Notes: a model not told the origin generated them from the sequence alone. 64,000 nt of DNA from Chitinophaga rhizophila (GCF_019492185.1 NZ_JAICCF010000002.1:868001-932000), one strand, 5' to 3'. Positions 26,448 through 36,442 are shown, counted from the first letter of the stretch. Numbers and translations: made by a program.

Positions 26448-28301
26448 CTATTGCTTTTTACGCTGTTGTATTTCCTGTTGACGTTTTTGCATGTCTTGTT
26501 GTTTTTTCTGCATTTCCTCCAGCTTCTCCTGCCATTTGGATTTGGAAGCAGGCTTCTTTTTGTTCTCCTGGATCTGTGCGTGGATCTTGTCGTGGTTAAC
26601 CAGGAACTTCTGGATAGCCCATTGTAAAACGATACTGATCACGTTTGACAGGAAGTAATAGAACGTCAGTGCGGAAGCCAGACGGTTAAAGATACCTAAC
26701 AGCATGATCGGGAACACATATGGCATATATTTCATTACCGGATTGCTCTGATCTGCCATACCACGGTTATTGAATGCCAGGATCAAGCTGGTGATAGTCA
26801 TCAGCAGGGTAAACAGGCTGACGTGGTTACCGTAGAATGGAATGGTAAATGGCAGGTCCAGGATGGAGTCATAGGCAGAAAGGTCTGTTGCCCAGAGGAA
26901 GCTTTCCTGGCGCAGCTCAATGGAGGATGGGAAGAAGCTATACATGGCTACCAGGATAGGTAACTGCATCAGGGCTGGTAAACAACCACCGAGCGGGTTT
27001 ACGCCTGCGCTTTTGAATAGTTTCATCTGTTCCATACCGAAAGCCTGCTGGTCATCTCCGTGTTTAGCTCTTAATGCGTCAATTTCTGGTTTCAGTACTT
27101 TCATTTTAGCCTGAGATACGTAGCTCTGGTAAGTGAAAGGAACGATCAGCAGACGGATGAATAAAGTCAGCAGGATGATAATAAGACCGTAATTGGTGAT
27201 AAATTCGCTCAGGAAGTTGAACACAGGGATAATGATCCATTTGTTCACATATTTAACGAAAGCGAAGATACCGGAACCCAGTGGGATGATGCTTTCCAGT
27301 CCGATATCAAATGACTTTAAAGTCTTATAGTGGTTAGGGCCGTAATAGATTTCAATCGGGAAGTTAAAATCGTGGGCACGATTGTATGGAATCTCCAGCG
27401 TAGCGAAGGTTTGTCCGACAATATTTGCACTCTCAGGCACCTTGGTATTGATTTCAGCAGCTGCGAAGCGTGCGTCATTTCTGGCGATGAAGGTGGTATT
27501 GAAGAACTGCTGTTTTACGCTCACCCATTGTAACTGGTTGTTCCATTTCTGGTTGCTGGTACGTTCGAGGGTGAAGTAGTCATGCTTGCCATCAGCATCG
27601 CGGTAATGTACCTGATTGTTCTGGCGTTCGTTCTGCATATCTTTTTCCTGCTTGTCGTTTTCGGAATCCCACTGTAAGGACAGGGTTTTCTGACCGGCAG
27701 GCACTACGTTTTCCAGGCCAATAGCGTGAATATCAAAGTCTACGGCGTAACCATCCTGTTTGAGGGTATATACATACTCCAGGTATTGTTCAGGATTGGA
27801 GGTAGTAAGGCGATAGCTGATAGCCTGGCTACCGTCTTGCAGTTGTTGTACTTTACCACCGGTGAAGTACAGGTCTGCAGTATTTAATAAGGTATTGTTA
27901 TTAGCAGGAACTTTAAGGGAAATACGGTTGAAAGAGCTGTTTACCAGCATCAGTGGTTTTCCTTCAAAATCCTTGAATTTTTTCAGTTGTACCAAGGATG
28001 GCTGACCACCCTGGTTAGAGAAGGTGATTTTCAGTACTTCGTTCTCAAGAACGGCTGTCTGAAGTGTACCATTGGCAGCACCGGCGAAAGTGCCATAGGC
28101 GCTTGCCAGTTTGCTTGAGTCAGCTGCTCCGTTTGTGGTGTAGGCAGCAGTATCAACAGGTTTAGGCTTATTGACATTAGCGATAGAATCCTGACGATCT
28201 TTCTCTATTTTAGCAGCAGTCTGTTGTTTCTGGTTAAAGAAAATGTAACCAACGAACAACACCCCCAGCAATACAAAGCCAATGACTGAGTTTCTGTCCA
28301 T
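26448..28301 (-). CDS. yidC: Membrane protein insertase YidC
   Basis: Inner-membrane insertase of 617 residues. The N-terminal anchor (MDRNSVIGFVLLGVLFVGYIFF) is followed by a large periplasmic domain (about residues 60-350), then the conserved 60KD_IMP core with five membrane segments (FITNYGLIIILLTLFIRLLIVPFTYQS; LGGCLPALMQLPILVAMY; LFTLLMTITSLILAFNNRG; YVFPIMLLGIFNRLASALTFYYFLSN). The C-terminus is a Lys/Gln-rich ribosome-binding type tail. An ATG three codons upstream (28310) is also possible. It follows pyrG, with a hairpin in between. Confidence 0.96.
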   Translation of the reverse strand: MDRNSVIGFVLLGVLFVGYIFFNQKQQTAAKIEKDRQDSIANVNKPKPVDTAAYTTNGAADSSKLASAYGTFAGAANGTLQTAVLENEVLKITFSNQGGQPSLVQLKKFKDFEGKPLMLVNSSFNRISLKVPANNNTLLNTADLYFTGGKVQQLQDGSQAISYRLTTSNPEQYLEYVYTLKQDGYAVDFDIHAIGLENVVPAGQKTLSLQWDSENDKQEKDMQNERQNNQVHYRDADGKHDYFTLERTSNQKWNNQLQWVSVKQQFFNTTFIARNDARFAAAEINTKVPESANIVGQTFATLEIPYNRAHDFNFPIEIYYGPNHYKTLKSFDIGLESIIPLGSGIFAFVKYVNKWIIIPVFNFLSEFITNYGLIIILLTLFIRLLIVPFTYQSYVSQAKMKVLKPEIDALRAKHGDDQQAFGMEQMKLFKSAGVNPLGGCLPALMQLPILVAMYSFFPSSIELRQESFLWATDLSAYDSILDLPFTIPFYGNHVSLFTLLMTITSLILAFNNRGMADQSNPVMKYMPYVFPIMLLGIFNRLASALTFYYFLSNVISIVLQWAIQKFLVNHDKIHAQIQENKKKPASKSKWQEKLEEMQKKQQDMQKRQQEIQQRKKQ

Positions 28302-28343
28302 GAAATTCAATTAAAATTTAGGCAGCAAAGGTAAGTAAAAGCA

Positions 28344-28402
28344 ACAAGCTTTCAGCCGTAATCAATAAAGATAATGCCTTATTGTTACCACTGAAAGCTT
28401 GT
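28344..28402 (-). repeat. Long inverted repeat between pyrG and yidC
   Basis: Perfect 12-bp arms 28344-28355 and 28391-28402 (ACAAGCTTTCAG) enclose inner arms 28363-28368 and 28379-28384 (CAATAA/TTATTG). It starts 16 bp after the pyrG stop. Possibly a terminator or attenuator between the two genes; no long U-tract is seen. Confidence 0.65.
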
Positions 28403-28418
28403 CAGTTATAGATAAATA

Positions 28419-30173
<1,755 letters not shown>

Positions 30174-30345
30174 CTAAGACAAATTTGAAGTGCTCCCAAA
30201 CCACATTTTCACATTTTGTCATTCTAAAACATATAACAGATTCAAAGCAAGTTAATTATAGGCCAAATTTGAGATCATAAATTTATCATTTTGGAAATAC
30301 TTATCGGGGCGTGGCATTTCTTGCGCCTGTCAGCAAACTTCTTGC

Positions 30346-30353
30346 TAATTTTG
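30346..30353 (+). promoter_or_regulatory. Promoter -7 element of the thioesterase gene
   Basis: TAATTTTG, an exact TAnnTTTG match, with a TTG 22 bp upstream (30321-30323). It lies inside the upstream extension of the frame and so favours the ATG at 30374. Confidence 0.55.
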
Positions 30354-30373
30354 CCGCCGTAATAAATCAGCAT

Positions 30374-30889
30374 ATGACATTAACGCCCAAGCGTGCGCAG
30401 GACTCGGTGATCCAGATGACGGAACTGGTACTGCCAAATGATACTAACACTTTCGGCAATCTAATGGGAGGCCGCCTTATGTACTGGATGGACATAGCCG
30501 GCGCTCTGGCCACCATGAAACATTGCAGTGCTCCCGTAGTGACCGCTTCCGTAGATAATATTTCTTTCGAGACTCCCATTAAGCTGGGCAACGTTGTACA
30601 TATTGAAGCGAAAGTGAGCAGGGCTTTTTCTACCTCCATGGAAGTACACCTGCGTGTGTGGGGAGAAGATCCGGTACAGCAATACCGGTATAAATCCAAT
30701 GAGGCATTTATGACGTTCGTGGCGCTGGACCCTAATGGCAAATCCAGGCTGGTACCTCAGATCATTCCGGATACCGAAGAAGAAAAGCAGCTGTATGAAG
30801 GTGCTATGCGTAGACGCCAGCTAAGGCTGATCCTGAGTGGGAAAATGAAACCGCAGGATGCAGAAGAGCTGAGAGCACTATTCCTTTAA
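30374..30889 (+). CDS. Acyl-CoA thioesterase, hotdog fold
   Basis: Cytosolic hotdog-fold acyl-CoA thioesterase of 171 residues (YciA/ACOT-type). The conserved block PNDTNTFGNLMGGRLMYWMDIAGALA contains the Asn and Asp/Gly typical of this group, and VTASVDNISFETPIKLGNVVHI and FMTFVALD complete the fold. It hydrolyses acyl-CoA to free acid and CoA; substrate length is unknown. An open extension begins at 30311, but the promoter element at 30346 and family alignment support the ATG at 30374. Confidence 0.9.
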   Translation: MTLTPKRAQDSVIQMTELVLPNDTNTFGNLMGGRLMYWMDIAGALATMKHCSAPVVTASVDNISFETPIKLGNVVHIEAKVSRAFSTSMEVHLRVWGEDPVQQYRYKSNEAFMTFVALDPNGKSRLVPQIIPDTEEEKQLYEGAMRRRQLRLILSGKMKPQDAEELRALFL

Positions 30890-30901
30890 GATATAAAATG
30901 T

Positions 30902-30938
30902 AGCCACCGGCGGACAAGAAGCTTGTCCGCCGGTGGCT
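30902..30938. terminator. Hairpin between convergent thioesterase and HD genes
   Basis: Perfect 17-bp stem 30902-30918 / 30922-30938 (AGCCACCGGCGGACAAG arm) with a 3-nt loop. There is no strong T-run on either strand; it probably ends or protects both convergent transcripts. Confidence 0.7.
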
Positions 30939-30947
30939 GTCATAATA

Positions 30948-31616
30948 TTAACTCTCCCCTTCCCACTCCTGGTAAAACCGCTCCAGGAATGTTTCCATAA
31001 AAGCATGCCTTTCGGAGGCCAGTCTACGTCCTGTAGCAGTGTTCATCCTGTCTTTGAGCAGTAAAAGCTTCTCGTAAAAGTGATTAATGGTAGGAGCGGT
31101 ACTGTTTTTATACTGTTCCCTGGTCATATTCAGGTTAGGTGGAATTGACGGATCGTACATAGCCCTGTTCTTGAAACCTCCATAATTGAAAGTTCTGGCA
31201 ATACCGATAGCGCCAATTGCATCCAGCCGGTCGGCATCCTGTACAACACCTAATTCCGGAGAATAGAATCCCCCGCTATTATGCCCTCCTTTGAAGGAAA
31301 TGTTCTCTATAATGTCTACAACATGCTGAATAACAGCTGGTGCAGCGCCCTGAGATTCCAGGAATGCCCTGGCTTTCCGCGGACCAGCAGATTCATCCCC
31401 ATCATGGAATTTGGCGTCAGCAATATCATGCAATAGGGCACTTAAACCTACAACAAGCATATCTACCTGTTCACCAGCAGCAATTGTACCTGCCAGTTTC
31501 CATACCCGGTAAATATGCCACCAGTCATGACCGCCTTCGGCGCCTTCCAGTTCTTTCTTTACGAATTGTTCGGTAGCTGTAATCAGCTGATGAGTTTCAG
31601 CAGTAGATAGATTCAT
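30948..31616 (-). CDS. HD-domain phosphohydrolase
   Basis: A 222-residue cytosolic HD-domain protein. Metal-binding motifs are GHDWWHIYRVW (first His), ALLHDIADAKFHDGDE (HD pair) and VVQDADRLDAIGAIGIARTF (last Asp). This is the YedJ-like subgroup. The substrate, probably a nucleotide or phosphoester, is unknown. The frame extends upstream to 31697, but only the ATG at 31616 gives the family start. Confidence 0.88.
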   Translation of the reverse strand: MNLSTAETHQLITATEQFVKKELEGAEGGHDWWHIYRVWKLAGTIAAGEQVDMLVVGLSALLHDIADAKFHDGDESAGPRKARAFLESQGAAPAVIQHVVDIIENISFKGGHNSGGFYSPELGVVQDADRLDAIGAIGIARTFNYGGFKNRAMYDPSIPPNLNMTREQYKNSTAPTINHFYEKLLLLKDRMNTATGRRLASERHAFMETFLERFYQEWEGES

Positions 31617-31953
31617 AGGGGCCAAATATACATCAGGGCAAACAATAACAGGAAAAACGAAGAAAAGGAGATTACCTCCCTCCCGGGATTCCGGCATGCA
31701 ATTGTAGAATTGTCCAGGGACCTTGCTTCACTAAGATCTTCTCCGTTTTTCCTTGAATGGTTTAGGATAAAAAGCAGATTCATTTGTTGTAATAGCCATC
31801 CATTCGTTATTGTGTTTTAATGGTGGTCGCATTGCGATTCAGATTTTGTTGAAAGTTTGCTCCCCTGGAAAAGGGTGCAATCTACATACTCGCTTTTTGC
31901 GATACGATTCTGGTTGATAAAACTAAAAGACCTTTTGTTACGCTTGCCGGAGA

Positions 31954-31996
31954 ATACCTTAGCGAGGCCCCTTTTGGGCCTCTCAGTATAAGGTAT
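31954..31996. ncRNA. Nested stem-loop, possible 5' part of a structured RNA
   Basis: Outer arms ATACCTTA (31954-31961) and TAAGGTAT (31989-31996) are perfect; the inner hairpin GAGGCCC (31964-31970) / GGGCCTC (31976-31982) has a 5-nt loop. There is no T-run on either side, so it does not look like a simple terminator. It may belong to the same RNA as the rod structure at 32034-32138. Confidence 0.4.
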
Positions 31997-32033
31997 ATAC
32001 TTCAGGGAAGCGGGAATATTTTTACTATTAGGC

Positions 32034-32138
32034 GCGGCGCAAGGCGGGGGAATAAACTCAGTGTATCCCTGACTGCGAGGTCAAAATTTTTGTTGGCCTT
32101 GCTGACCCTAGTCATAGGACCTCCCCGCCTTTTACCGC
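32034..32138 (+). ncRNA. Candidate structured non-coding RNA (rod-like)
   Basis: A long-range closing stem GCGG+AAGGCGGGG (32034-32037, 32041-32049) pairs with CCCCGCCTT+CCGC (32123-32131, 32135-32138). Inside, TGACT pairs with AGTCA, and a 10-bp stem GCGAGGTCAA (32075-32084) pairs with TTGGCCTTGC (32093-32102, two wobbles) around an 8-nt loop. Between closing and apical stems is a large open bubble. The overall rod with a bubble recalls 6S-type RNAs, but it is short and I cannot assign a family. Strand is uncertain. Confidence 0.45.
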
Positions 32139-32184
32139 TTACTTTTATGAATTGAAGGTTTACCCTTTTGGCATTCCTGTATCT

Positions 32185-32373
32185 TTACAGAGCAGTACCC
32201 GTTCTTAGCCGGTAATCATAGGATAGTACTGCGCTGCGGGTTGGTTTTAAAATTTTTACAGTCTGATCTTTTACAATAGATATATGCTGTTGTACCGGCA
32301 ATGCTACATGATCACTATACCAGGCTCTCTTAATTACCATTCGGCTAAATCTGTTTCTCGGAACTGTTCTCAT
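32185..32373 (-). CDS. Possible 62-residue basic protein (doubtful)
   Basis: Short minus-strand frame starting ATG (MRTVPRNRFSRMVIKRAWYS) with a basic N-terminus and no recognised family. Nothing confirms it: no consensus promoter was seen upstream, only an AT-rich stretch. It is listed because it occupies an otherwise gene-free kilobase and is preceded by an inverted repeat. Confidence 0.25.
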   Translation of the reverse strand: MRTVPRNRFSRMVIKRAWYSDHVALPVQQHISIVKDQTVKILKPTRSAVLSYDYRLRTGTAL

Positions 32374-32479
32374 AAACTCAAGATTGTTATATTATAAATA
32401 TAATTATATTTTAAACAATCACGTCATTTGTTCAAATATTCCAATCATCTATCATGATTTCATCATAAAAATAGGAATC

Positions 32480-32521
32480 ATGTATGATATTTCACAGCCA
32501 TTAACCTGAAATATCATACAT
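32480..32521 (-). terminator. Hairpin terminator downstream of the siroheme/sulfite operon
   Basis: Perfect 15-bp stem 32480-32494 / 32507-32521 (ATGTATGATATTTCA arm), 12-nt loop, with T-rich sequence on both sides. Placed 175 bp after the stop of the last operon gene on the minus strand. Confidence 0.65.
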
Positions 32522-32695
32522 ATTTTTATTTATAATACTATAGATAAGTACTGAAAACATCTTGAAAGAGATCGAAAGTCAAATAGTATTTTAACTGAAA
32601 CAAAACAAATATTAACACCCGTATTCCTTTAAGAACAGGAACATCATCAGGGAGGAGTTAACCAGGTGTATTTAGGTTATAATGGTATATAGGGG

Positions 32696-33277
32696 CTAAT
32701 CTTTTCTGACTAAAACATCTGTGATCCGGTTCAACTCCTTCACTTTCTCCGTAAAATCGCCTTTAATGCGGTCCCTGATCACCTGCAATTTGTCAAGTAC
32801 TTCATTAATAGAACCAGGAATCACCTCCTGAAGCACTTCCTTCAGGCGTTTTGCCACGGTAGGCGACTTTCCGTTAGTCGAAATAGCAATCTTTAGTTGT
32901 CCTTTCTGAACAATAGAACCAAGATAGAAATCACATAACTCAGGCGTATCTGCCACATTAATAAGTACCCTGCTGCATTTTGCCTTCTCCCACACATATT
33001 GATTTAACTCTGCATCGGCAGTGGCTGCAACAGCCAGATCTTTCCCCAGCATATCTCCGCAGGAAAAGGACTTCTGTATCAGCTCCACATTAGGAGCGTC
33101 TTTCACCAGGTCAATCAGCTCCTGCTGAAACCAGGTAGCCACAATAGTAATATTTGCTGATGGACAATTCTCCAGAAGGGCATTGACCTTTTCAAAGCCA
33201 ACCTGCCCTCCTCCCACTACCAGTACATGTAAGCGGCTCAACTTAAAAAATACCGGGAAAAGATGATTTTCTTCCAT
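32696..33277 (-). CDS. Precorrin-2 dehydrogenase / sirohydrochlorin ferrochelatase
   Basis: A 193-residue protein equal to the N-terminal part of CysG or to Met8p. It oxidises precorrin-2 to sirohydrochlorin with NAD+ and inserts iron to give siroheme. It has a Rossmann motif VLVVGGGQVGFEKV, a catalytic-region Asp in VAATADAELN, and ISTNGKSPTVAKRLKE typical of the dimerisation domain. It follows cobA in an operon with sulfite reductase, completing the siroheme branch. A strong hairpin separates it from cobA. Confidence 0.93.
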   Translation of the reverse strand: MEENHLFPVFFKLSRLHVLVVGGGQVGFEKVNALLENCPSANITIVATWFQQELIDLVKDAPNVELIQKSFSCGDMLGKDLAVAATADAELNQYVWEKAKCSRVLINVADTPELCDFYLGSIVQKGQLKIAISTNGKSPTVAKRLKEVLQEVIPGSINEVLDKLQVIRDRIKGDFTEKVKELNRITDVLVRKD

Positions 33278-33302
33278 AATAGTCCAAATTACGAATTACA
33301 GC

Positions 33303-33344
33303 ATGACGGAATGCAGTATCCATAAGAATACTACATTCCGTCAT
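33303..33344 (-). repeat. 17-bp hairpin between cobA and the siroheme gene
   Basis: Arms 33303-33319 and 33328-33344 (ATGACGGAATGCAGTAT with one mismatch) around an 8-nt loop, 15 bp after the cobA stop and without a T-run. Probably a processing or stability element within the operon mRNA. Confidence 0.65.
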
Positions 33345-33358
33345 CTGTAATATATCAG

Positions 33359-34135
33359 TTATACTGCAATTTTTAACTCTTCTGCGATCTTTTCGCGCAC
33401 GGTCTGGAAAGCTTCATGGAATCGAACGACCTCTCCCACTACAATAATGGCAGGATTACGCAGATTATCCCTTTGGGCAATCGCCTTGAGATCTGACACA
33501 TTACCGATGCCTACCTTCTGATCGGGCATAGTACCGTTCTGAATAATGGCTGCCGGCACATTTCCTTTACCCTGCGCTACATATGCTGCTGAGATTTCAT
33601 CCAATTTGCCCATCCCCATCAATACCACCACGGTCGTATCTGCCTGAACAGCATAAGCCAGGTCTCGGGATAAGCTCCCACTCTGTGTAGTACCTGTCAG
33701 GACCCAGAAACCTTCGCTTACATTTCTTGCTGTAACTGGTATCTTGTTGATACCCGGCACAGAGATCGCGCTGGTAACTCCTGGAATCACTTCAGTATCA
33801 ATATTAAACTGCTGGGCAAACGCCATCTCTTCCTGGCCACGGCCAAATACAAATGAGTCGCCTCCTTTCAGTCGCACTACACTGCCGTATGTTAAAGCAT
33901 ATTTCACAATCATACGGTTGATCTCGTCCTGTGAGTACACATGCATACCCGCACGTTTTCCTACAAAACGCTTCAGGCAATTGCTAGACGCATGCTCAAG
34001 CAGTTCGTTATTGGAAAGTGCGTCATACAGGATCACTCTGGCCTGTTGAATTGCCTTCAGGCCTTTTACTGTGATCAGCTCCGGATCACCGGGCCCCGCG
34101 CCTACCAATGTTAGTTTCGGATGTATATTCTGCAT
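33359..34135 (-). CDS. cobA: Uroporphyrinogen-III C-methyltransferase
   Basis: SUMT enzyme of 258 residues that methylates uroporphyrinogen III twice (SAM-dependent) to precorrin-2. Motifs: LVGAGPGDPELITVKG (N-terminal SAM loop), VIYDAL-like VILYDALSN, RLKGGDSFVFGRGQEE and VIPGVTSAISVPGINKIPVTAR, then TVVVLMGMGKL. It acts just upstream of the dehydrogenase/ferrochelatase encoded next. It starts 37 bp after the sulfite reductase stop. Confidence 0.96.
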   Translation of the reverse strand: MQNIHPKLTLVGAGPGDPELITVKGLKAIQQARVILYDALSNNELLEHASSNCLKRFVGKRAGMHVYSQDEINRMIVKYALTYGSVVRLKGGDSFVFGRGQEEMAFAQQFNIDTEVIPGVTSAISVPGINKIPVTARNVSEGFWVLTGTTQSGSLSRDLAYAVQADTTVVVLMGMGKLDEISAAYVAQGKGNVPAAIIQNGTMPDQKVGIGNVSDLKAIAQRDNLRNPAIIVVGEVVRFHEAFQTVREKIAEELKIAV

Positions 34136-34172
34136 AGTGTACGTTTAAAATGTGATAACCGCTGTTGATAAC

Positions 34173-36284
34173 TTATACTGTCACCGCAGCTGTTTGTTGC
34201 CTGTATGTATGTGCCTGCTGGTAAAAATCCGCCGCTTGCTGGTGATAACCCCTGGCGAAACTCTCTGTAGGTTCATTCTGATTGATCTGTAAAACCAGTG
34301 TTTTAAAACTACCTTCCAGGGACCATTTACCTGTCTCTATAAAATGCTTATCAAAGTCATTGATAATACCGGTCTGAGTATTACAGCTCACGCCTTCACC
34401 CAGCAATAGTGCTTTAGCTGTCTGAACAAATGTCGAATAAGAATGATAGATACTGTCAGCATATTGTTGCTCGTCCATCGCAATCTTGCTCAGCTGCAGT
34501 TTCTCTTCTCCTTCAAACAATAAGGTAGCTACCAGGTCTATTACCACACTCGCACATTCCCCGACACCTATAGCTGTAGCAAACTTATCGCCCTGTCCCC
34601 AGTCTACGAAGTCTTCATCGATCAGGGATCCCAGATCAGTCAATGGTTTCAGCAGATCATAGAAGTATTTTTCACCCTGACGATCGTAATAGTCATTGAA
34701 CCTTTCATTTTGCTGGCCGTTTGCCTCATAATCTCTCAGCAGGTAACGCAGTACGTCAGGGCCTCTTTTACTGGGCACCTTAATAACCTTATCTGCTACG
34801 CGACCTACACCGTCTCCTACGATGCCTCCACCCAGTAATACCTGTAAAGCAGGTAATACCTTTCCACCGCTCTTCAAAGAAGAGCCATGGAAACCGATAG
34901 ATGCAATACCATGCTGACCGCAGGAGTTCATACAACCACTGATCTTGATCTTGATATCTTTATTATATACCAGATCCGGAAATTCTTCCTGTATTACCAG
35001 TTCCAGTGCGGTTGAAATACCAGTACTGCTGGATATTGCCAGGTTACACGTATCAGTACCCGGGCAGGCTGTGATATCCGCAATACTATCAAATCCCGGC
35101 TCTGCAAACCCAGCTGCCTCTAAAGCACTGAACACGTATGGCAGATGTGCAGGCTGAATATATTTCAGCAACAGGCCCTGATTGGCAGTTACTCTTACGT
35201 CATTAGCGACCGCAGGTTTCAATGCTTCGATCAGCTGACGCGATATGACTGAACTGATATTACCCAATGGTACACGTACATAAGCTGCAAAGTAATCTGC
35301 CTGACGCTGACGAAATACGTTCGTTGCTTTCCAGCTTTCATACTTTTTGGCATCTTTCACTGTGTAAGCAGGAATTACCGCATCTGCTGCCGGCAACTCA
35401 GGATCTGCCCAGTTGTCTGCATCCACATGGAATGACTTTACCTTGTTGGCAGTATACTCTTCTGCTACCAGCCTGGTAAATTCCTCAAATCCAATCTTTT
35501 GAATCAGGAATTTCATACGCGCCTTATGACGGCTCGCTCTTTCACCATTCCTGTCAAACACACGCAATACGGCTTCTATATATGGTATAAGCTGGTCAGC
35601 TTCCAGAAATTCATGCGCTACATGCGCCAGGTAAGGCTGTGCTCCCAATCCGCCGCCTACCAGCACCTTAAATCCACGTACTTCCTCTCCATTTACCACC
35701 CGTACCTTTGGAATCGCTCCCATGTCATGCATAAATGACCAGGCGGTATCAGCATCGCTGCTGGAAAAGGACATCTTAAATTTACGCCCCATATCCTGGC
35801 AGACAGGATTACGCAGAAAATAACGGAATGCTGCATCAGCATAAGGCGTTACATCAAACGGCTCCTGCGGATCAATGCCCGCTCTGTCAGAAGCGGTAAT
35901 ATTACGAACGGTGTTTCCACAAGCCTCACGAATCGTGATGTCATCCAGATCCAGTTTGCTCCATAACTCAGGCGTTTTATCCAGGCTTACAAAGTGTATC
36001 TGGATATCCTGACGGGTGGTCAGGTGGAGATTACCGGTTGAATACTCGTCTGAGACATCAGAAATACGTTTCCACTGCTCCAGCGTCATTTTACCATAAG
36101 GCAACTTGATACGGATCATCTGTACACCAGGCTGACGCTGGCCATATATACCCCTTGCCAGACGCAGGCTACGAAACTTCTCCTCCGGTATCTGTCCTTC
36201 ACGGAATAGACGGATCTTCTTCTCCAGCTCTATGATATCTCTCTCAACGACGGGATTTTCCAGTTCTGTTCTGAAGCTTTGCAT
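34173..36284 (-). CDS. Siroheme-dependent sulfite (nitrite) reductase with C-terminal extension
   Basis: Cytosolic hemoprotein of 703 residues reducing sulfite to sulfide (or nitrite to ammonia). The two ferredoxin-like and siroheme/4Fe-4S halves are visible: GIYGQRQPGVQMIRIKLPYG, TTRQDIQIHFV and NVRNITASDRAGID-type motifs, and the cluster cysteines in TACPGTDTCNLA and KISGCMNSCGQHGI. The core ends near residue 545; a further 150 helical residues (GECASVVIDLVATLLFEGEEKL onward) look like a HEPN-type helical domain, seen in some Bacteroidota homologues. Sulfite as substrate is inferred from the siroheme genes and the Cys-containing leader upstream. No nitrite transporter is adjacent. Confidence 0.9.
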   Translation of the reverse strand: MQSFRTELENPVVERDIIELEKKIRLFREGQIPEEKFRSLRLARGIYGQRQPGVQMIRIKLPYGKMTLEQWKRISDVSDEYSTGNLHLTTRQDIQIHFVSLDKTPELWSKLDLDDITIREACGNTVRNITASDRAGIDPQEPFDVTPYADAAFRYFLRNPVCQDMGRKFKMSFSSSDADTAWSFMHDMGAIPKVRVVNGEEVRGFKVLVGGGLGAQPYLAHVAHEFLEADQLIPYIEAVLRVFDRNGERASRHKARMKFLIQKIGFEEFTRLVAEEYTANKVKSFHVDADNWADPELPAADAVIPAYTVKDAKKYESWKATNVFRQRQADYFAAYVRVPLGNISSVISRQLIEALKPAVANDVRVTANQGLLLKYIQPAHLPYVFSALEAAGFAEPGFDSIADITACPGTDTCNLAISSSTGISTALELVIQEEFPDLVYNKDIKIKISGCMNSCGQHGIASIGFHGSSLKSGGKVLPALQVLLGGGIVGDGVGRVADKVIKVPSKRGPDVLRYLLRDYEANGQQNERFNDYYDRQGEKYFYDLLKPLTDLGSLIDEDFVDWGQGDKFATAIGVGECASVVIDLVATLLFEGEEKLQLSKIAMDEQQYADSIYHSYSTFVQTAKALLLGEGVSCNTQTGIINDFDKHFIETGKWSLEGSFKTLVLQINQNEPTESFARGYHQQAADFYQQAHTYRQQTAAVTV

Positions 36285-36357
36285 AAGTAATATTTTCTTG
36301 GTGGTAAATTATCAGAGATTAAAATGTTATACTTCCTGATCAGATATAAAACACAAA

Positions 36358-36382
36358 GCCTCCGTACACTGTTGTCGGAGGC
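36358..36382 (-). terminator. Terminator hairpin in the leader of the sulfite reductase operon (attenuator)
   Basis: On the minus strand GCCTCCG (36382-36376) pairs with CGGAGGC (36364-36358) around an 11-nt loop and is followed by TTTGTGTTTT. It lies 74 nt before the reductase ATG, downstream of the promoter and a short leader ORF. Confidence 0.8.
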
Positions 36383-36403
36383 CCTGTATATATTGTTTGA
36401 TTC

Positions 36404-36442
36404 TTAGTTGATCATTCTTCTTATACATCTGCGCCTCCTCAT
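36404..36442 (-). CDS. Putative 12-residue leader peptide (Arg-rich with one Cys)
   Basis: A complete minus-strand ORF, ATG at 36442 and TAA at 36404, encoding MRRRRCIRRMIN. It lies between an excellent promoter (36493-36523) and a terminator hairpin (36358-36382) in front of the siroheme/sulfite reductase operon. Its codons 2-4 contain GGAGGC (36438-36433), identical to the 3' arm of the terminator and so able to pair with the 5' arm GCCTCC. That gives a possible alternative antiterminator. A Cys or Arg codon-dependent attenuation mechanism is inferred; the polarity is not certain. Confidence 0.6.
   Translation of the reverse strand: MRRRRCIRRMIN

Larger units (their letters stand above)
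31617..32695. other. 1.1-kb intergenic region with RNA-like structures
   Basis: No confident protein gene. It holds two nested stem-loop structures (31954-31996 and 32034-32138), an unproved 62-codon frame (32185-32373, minus), a very AT-rich stretch with an inverted repeat (GATTGTT at 32382-32388 against AACAATC near 32414), and a terminator-like hairpin at 32480-32521. No tRNA, tmRNA, SRP or RNase P RNA hallmarks were found. Confidence 0.6.

Noticed and set aside
32034..32138. SRP RNA, tmRNA or RNase P RNA
   Set aside because: No GGAA-tetraloop with SRP core, no tRNA-like ends with tag ORF, and no RNase P GAGGAAAGTCC core on either strand.
34173..34650. HEPN toxin or defence gene at the end of the sulfite reductase
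   Set aside because: It is in frame with and part of a housekeeping enzyme, in a siroheme operon; no antitoxin partner.
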